From Candidatus Elarobacter sp. (GTDB lineage Bacteria > Vulcanimicrobiota > Vulcanimicrobiia > Vulcanimicrobiales > Vulcanimicrobiaceae), in the NCBI GenBank assembly GCA_030150085.1, contig JASLGJ010000033.1, positions 1-8,984 of the forward strand: 8,984 nucleotides of DNA, written 5' to 3'. Numbering within the stretch: the stretch's first letter is position 1; every line of letters begins with the position of its first letter. Shown piece after piece: positions 6,545 through 8,984 of this stretch. The translations under genes and the position numbers were made by a program. Below the pieces are notes generated by a model. It saw nothing but the letters and a program-made list of their open reading frames with translations. It was not told the origin of the DNA and did not search any database.

Positions 6545-8155
6545 TCAGTGGACGACCAGCTCGGCGGCCTTGGGCCGGAAGCTCGCCCCCAGCGCGGCCG
6601 CCGGGGCGGCGGTCAGCAGGCGCGGGGCGGGCGCGCTCGAGGGCTGGAGGTGGAAGGTCTTGGCCGGGTCGAGCAGCGCCGCCACCACCTGCGGGTCGGC
6701 CTTGATCCCGACCGTGCAGCCCTGGGGCTGGACCGGGGCCGGCGAGACGCAGTCGCCCCACAGCGGCAGGCAGACGTTGAACTGCATCCCCGCGCCCATC
6801 TTCATGGTCCCGGCGCCGTGGCGGGTGATGAAGAGGTCGCCCAGCCGGTGCGCGCCGTGCTTGGGCGAGCGGACGTAGAGCGTGTAGTCGTCCTCGGCCG
6901 GAACCGGCACGCCCGCCAGCGACACCTCGCCGTAGCGCGCGGCCGCGACCGCGCCGGTGCTCGCCGCGGCCGGCGCGCCCGAGCGCAGCCCGCCGCCCAG
7001 CAGGTCGATCCGGCGCATGGCGGAGGAGCGCATCCCTGCCGAGAGCAGCTGCGGCGGCGGGGCGATCTTGGTCTCGTAGCGGACGCCCAGCGCGCGCTCC
7101 ATGTCGGCCATCTGGCGCACGGTCATCTTCGTCCACTTGCCGTGCTCGTCGAAGAACGACCAGGCCAGGCTCGACCAGGCGGGGTCGCTCGGGTTGTGGT
7201 TGCCGGGCGTGGTCTCGTACGACCACCACAGCCGGTCGAGGTTGCCGTGGTGGGTGTAGAAGATCGGGTCGTTGGCGGCGGTGTTGAGGATCGCCATGTC
7301 GCCCGAGCACGGCAGGTTCTTCTGGTAGCGCGTGGCGTCGCCGCCCGACGAGACGTGCACGAAGCCGTGCGAGCCCGACTCGACCACGCCGCCGGCCGGT
7401 CCGGTCGTGGCGCTCGACGACACGCCGAAGAACTGGCTGGTCGGGCAATCCAGCAGCCGGTGCACCAGCGAGAGCTGGTAGTAGCGGTGGTCGCCGGTGT
7501 TGTAGTTGGTGAGCACCCGCTCGACGGACATGCTGCCCTGCGTGTAGCGGAACTTGTCGAAGAGCGGGTTCGTGCCCGCGGGGTCCGCGTACGCGGGCGC
7601 GACGGCGCCGTGCTCCCAGTTCTCCCAGTCCCAATACGGCAGGCGCAGCGAGAAGTCGTTCACCAGACCGCCCAGGATGCGCTCGTGGAAGTACAAGAAC
7701 ATCCGGTGCCAGGGCAGGAAGTTCCAGCTGCCGTGGATGTCGCCGCCGGGGTAGCCGGGCGCGGGCGGCGGGCAGGTGACGCAGTAGTAGGCGTGCAGGT
7801 TGCGCTGGCCTTGCAGGCTGCGCCCGTCGGTCGGCGGCAGCGCGCGCATGCGCTGGTAGGCCAGCCGCAGGCGCGCGATCTCGCCCGCGCTCAGCCCCCA
7901 GGCCGCGCGGCGCGCGGCCAGCACGGTGTTCGCCGGGCGCACCCAGGGCGTGCCGTCGCCGGGCGCGGGCAGCGTGCAGCCGTACGGCGTGCAGGTCGAA
8001 GGCGAGGGCGTGGGCGCGGGCGACGGCCCGGCCGGCGAGCTCGACGGGTTGGGCGACTGCGCCAGAGCGGGCGCGCCGAGCAGCGCGGCCGCGCCGGCGG
8101 ACGCGGCGAGCGAGATGAACCGACCCCGGTTCGTGGACATCCCGTTGGTGGACAA
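6545..8155 (-). CDS. Exported plant-type polyphenol oxidase / tyrosinase
   Basis: This dicopper enzyme oxidises phenols or catechols to o-quinones. The 536-residue protein has a signal peptide (N-region NRGRF, hydrophobic core to about 29, cleavage near ALAQ), a Pro/Ser-rich linker (34-53), then the catalytic domain. CuA ligands are His121, His141 (HGSWNFLPWHRMFLYF) and His150; Cys125 is placed to form the Cys-His thioether seen in plant enzymes. CuB ligands are His263 and His267 (SHGFVH) with the HH pair 302-303 (FYTHHGNLDRLW). Glu259 matches the water-keeper glutamate, and the residue after the first CuB histidine is Gly. A DWL-like segment (about 324-362, DPAW and FFDEHGKW) and a C-terminal KFDV-like domain (about 423 onward) follow, as in plant polyphenol oxidases. 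Arg10-Gly-Arg-Phe is a degraded twin-arginine motif. Start: TTG at 8155 with AAGGAG 7 nt upstream. The natural substrate is unknown. Confidence 0.94.
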   Translation of the reverse strand: MSTNGMSTNRGRFISLAASAGAAALLGAPALAQSPNPSSSPAGPSPAPTPSPSTCTPYGCTLPAPGDGTPWVRPANTVLAARRAAWGLSAGEIARLRLAYQRMRALPPTDGRSLQGQRNLHAYYCVTCPPPAPGYPGGDIHGSWNFLPWHRMFLYFHERILGGLVNDFSLRLPYWDWENWEHGAVAPAYADPAGTNPLFDKFRYTQGSMSVERVLTNYNTGDHRYYQLSLVHRLLDCPTSQFFGVSSSATTGPAGGVVESGSHGFVHVSSGGDATRYQKNLPCSGDMAILNTAANDPIFYTHHGNLDRLWWSYETTPGNHNPSDPAWSSLAWSFFDEHGKWTKMTVRQMADMERALGVRYETKIAPPPQLLSAGMRSSAMRRIDLLGGGLRSGAPAAASTGAVAAARYGEVSLAGVPVPAEDDYTLYVRSPKHGAHRLGDLFITRHGAGTMKMGAGMQFNVCLPLWGDCVSPAPVQPQGCTVGIKADPQVVAALLDPAKTFHLQPSSAPAPRLLTAAPAAALGASFRPKAAELVVH

Positions 8156-8162
8156 GAACGAG

Positions 8163-8168
8163 CTCCTT
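8163..8168 (-). promoter_or_regulatory. Shine-Dalgarno AAGGAG fixing the TTG start of the polyphenol oxidase
   Basis: AAGGAG lies 7 nt before the TTG at 8153-8155. The alternative ATG at 8138-8140 would be 22 nt away, too far. The TTG start adds MSTNG in front of a second near-identical MSTN. Confidence 0.8.
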
Positions 8169-8261
8169 CTTTCAGCGCGAGACCCGGACGACGCGAACGA
8201 TCCGCGCTCGTGAAAACGGGCGCGGGCCGCGCTGTCGCTTAGGGTCGGAGTGCGCCGGCTC

Positions 8262-8984
8262 CTACTCCGGAGCCTCGGCGCGGTGCATACCGTAAGTCTT
8301 CGGCTGGAAGTACCATTCGGGTAAGCTCGCCGGGAAGCGGACGTTCTCGAACGCGTAGTCGGTCGCGAAGCCGCCGTCGCGGGTCTGGCCGTGGATCGAC
8401 GCGATCAGGGGCAGGCCGTCGCGCGGGCTGAAGCGGACGTCGAACTCCTCGGGCAGCGACTGGCCGGTCAGGCCGAGGTAGAGGTGGTCGCGCACCTCCA
8501 TGCGGCGCACCTCGTACGAGGCCGCGTCGACCCACAGCTCGTCGATCCGGTTGCGCTCGGGATCGCGGCGCGCGCTCAGCCAGAGGTGCCAGTCGGGGCC
8601 GTCGCGCGCGACGCGGTAGACCTTGTAGTCGTAGTCGCTGGCGATCACCACGCTGCCGATCGGCTTGAGGCCGTCGGGCGGCGGGGCGGGCGCGGGCGAG
8701 AGGGCGGGACGGGCGTAGAGCGCACGCTCGAAGATCTCGGCCGTCGGCGGACCGGGATCGACGTAGCCGTCGAAGGCGATCGTGTCGTTCTCGAGCTCGC
8801 CCACCGCGCGCCCGTTCCAGGCCTTGCGCAGCAGCGCGTCGCGGTCCGCGGTGCGGCACCAGATCTTCAAGCTGTAGCTGTTCTCGAAGTCGGGCAGGCC
8901 GTTGCGGGTGTCGCGCCGGCGCAGCGTGTAGGCGACGAACGGCGGGCGGACGTGCGCCCGCGAGACGGCTTTGGCGCGGGCCAG
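8262..8984 (-). CDS. Conserved-looking protein of unknown function (5' end beyond window)
   Basis: The reading frame is open to the right edge of the window, so the 240 visible residues are the C-terminal part of a longer protein; a TTG at 8870 is only an internal codon. I do not recognise a family. The sequence alternates hydrophobic and polar residues in many short strands (PPFVAYTLRRRD near the start, DYDYKVYRVARD, WHLWLSARRD, ELWVDAASYEVRRMEVRDH, EFDVRFS, FATDYAFENVRFP, EWYFQP). This suggests a beta-rich fold, loosely like the LolA-type or outer-membrane lipoprotein carrier folds. A Pro/Ala-rich linker (about 93-106) splits it. Whether a signal peptide exists lies outside the window. It ends 106 nt before the polyphenol oxidase; a shared transcript is possible but unproven. 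Confidence 0.75.
   Translation of the reverse strand: MARAKAVSRAHVRPPFVAYTLRRRDTRNGLPDFENSYSLKIWCRTADRDALLRKAWNGRAVGELENDTIAFDGYVDPGPPTAEIFERALYARPALSPAPAPPPDGLKPIGSVVIASDYDYKVYRVARDGPDWHLWLSARRDPERNRIDELWVDAASYEVRRMEVRDHLYLGLTGQSLPEEFDVRFSPRDGLPLIASIHGQTRDGGFATDYAFENVRFPASLPEWYFQPKTYGMHRAEAPE

Noticed and set aside
8138..8140. ATG start for the polyphenol oxidase
   Set aside because: The strong AAGGAG is 22 nt away from it but 7 nt from the upstream in-frame TTG.
8213..8232. GC-rich palindrome GCGCGG C CCGCGC followed by CCGTTTT on the minus strand
   Set aside because: The loop is too small for the full stem and the T run is short and displaced; it could be a weak terminator of the upstream gene, but chance palindromes are common at this GC content.
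8246..8269. 6-bp inverted repeat CGGAGT/ACTCCG spanning the stop of the right-edge gene
   Set aside because: A 12-nt loop and no T tract make it unremarkable.

Overview
This is a GC-rich bacterial window in which every gene I can support reads on the minus strand; the long plus-strand reading frames are antisense shadows. The organism cannot be named with certainty. A four-domain ribosomal protein S1, the high GC content, and a secreted protein with a Pro/Ser/Ala-rich stretch after its signal peptide would fit a deep-branching environmental phylum such as Eremiobacterota/Vulcanimicrobiota. That placement is a weak inference.

In transcription order (high to low coordinates) the window holds four regions. 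(1) The 3' part of an unrecognised, possibly beta-rich protein (8262-8984). (2) A secreted plant-type polyphenol oxidase/tyrosinase (6545-8155) with a TTG start fixed by a strong Shine-Dalgarno. (3) A housekeeping pair, mutM (5633-6448) and rpsA (4362-5603), separated by 29 nt and closed by a clear intrinsic terminator (4302-4335). The rpsA reading frame has no ATG, GTG or TTG before its first S1 domain; the best start is an ATT codon. (4) A tightly packed five-gene operon: a TrpB2-like PLP enzyme (2707-4074), a stand-alone carrier protein (2409-2696), an alpha/beta hydrolase (1709-2404), a SidA/PvdA/IucD-family N-monooxygenase (380-1699) and an MFS transporter that runs off the left edge (1-387).

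The operon is the most interesting part. Its gaps are 10, 4 and 9 nt, followed by an 8-nt overlap, so the genes are probably translated together. The TrpB-like protein aligns along its length with the TrpB2 family and keeps the PLP lysine, but the near-invariant catalytic glutamate (ETGAGQ) is glycine (GTGAGQ). The monooxygenase keeps both dinucleotide-binding motifs but has changed residues at positions that I recall contacting the alpha-carboxylate of ornithine in SidA/PvdA. The carrier protein has Asn instead of Asp before the phosphopantetheine serine. Together with an esterase/thioesterase-like hydrolase and an exporter, this looks like a small, possibly undescribed amino-acid-derived natural-product pathway. 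It would join a PLP beta-replacement step and an N-hydroxylation step, perhaps on a carrier-bound intermediate. The product is unknown, and more genes probably lie beyond position 1.
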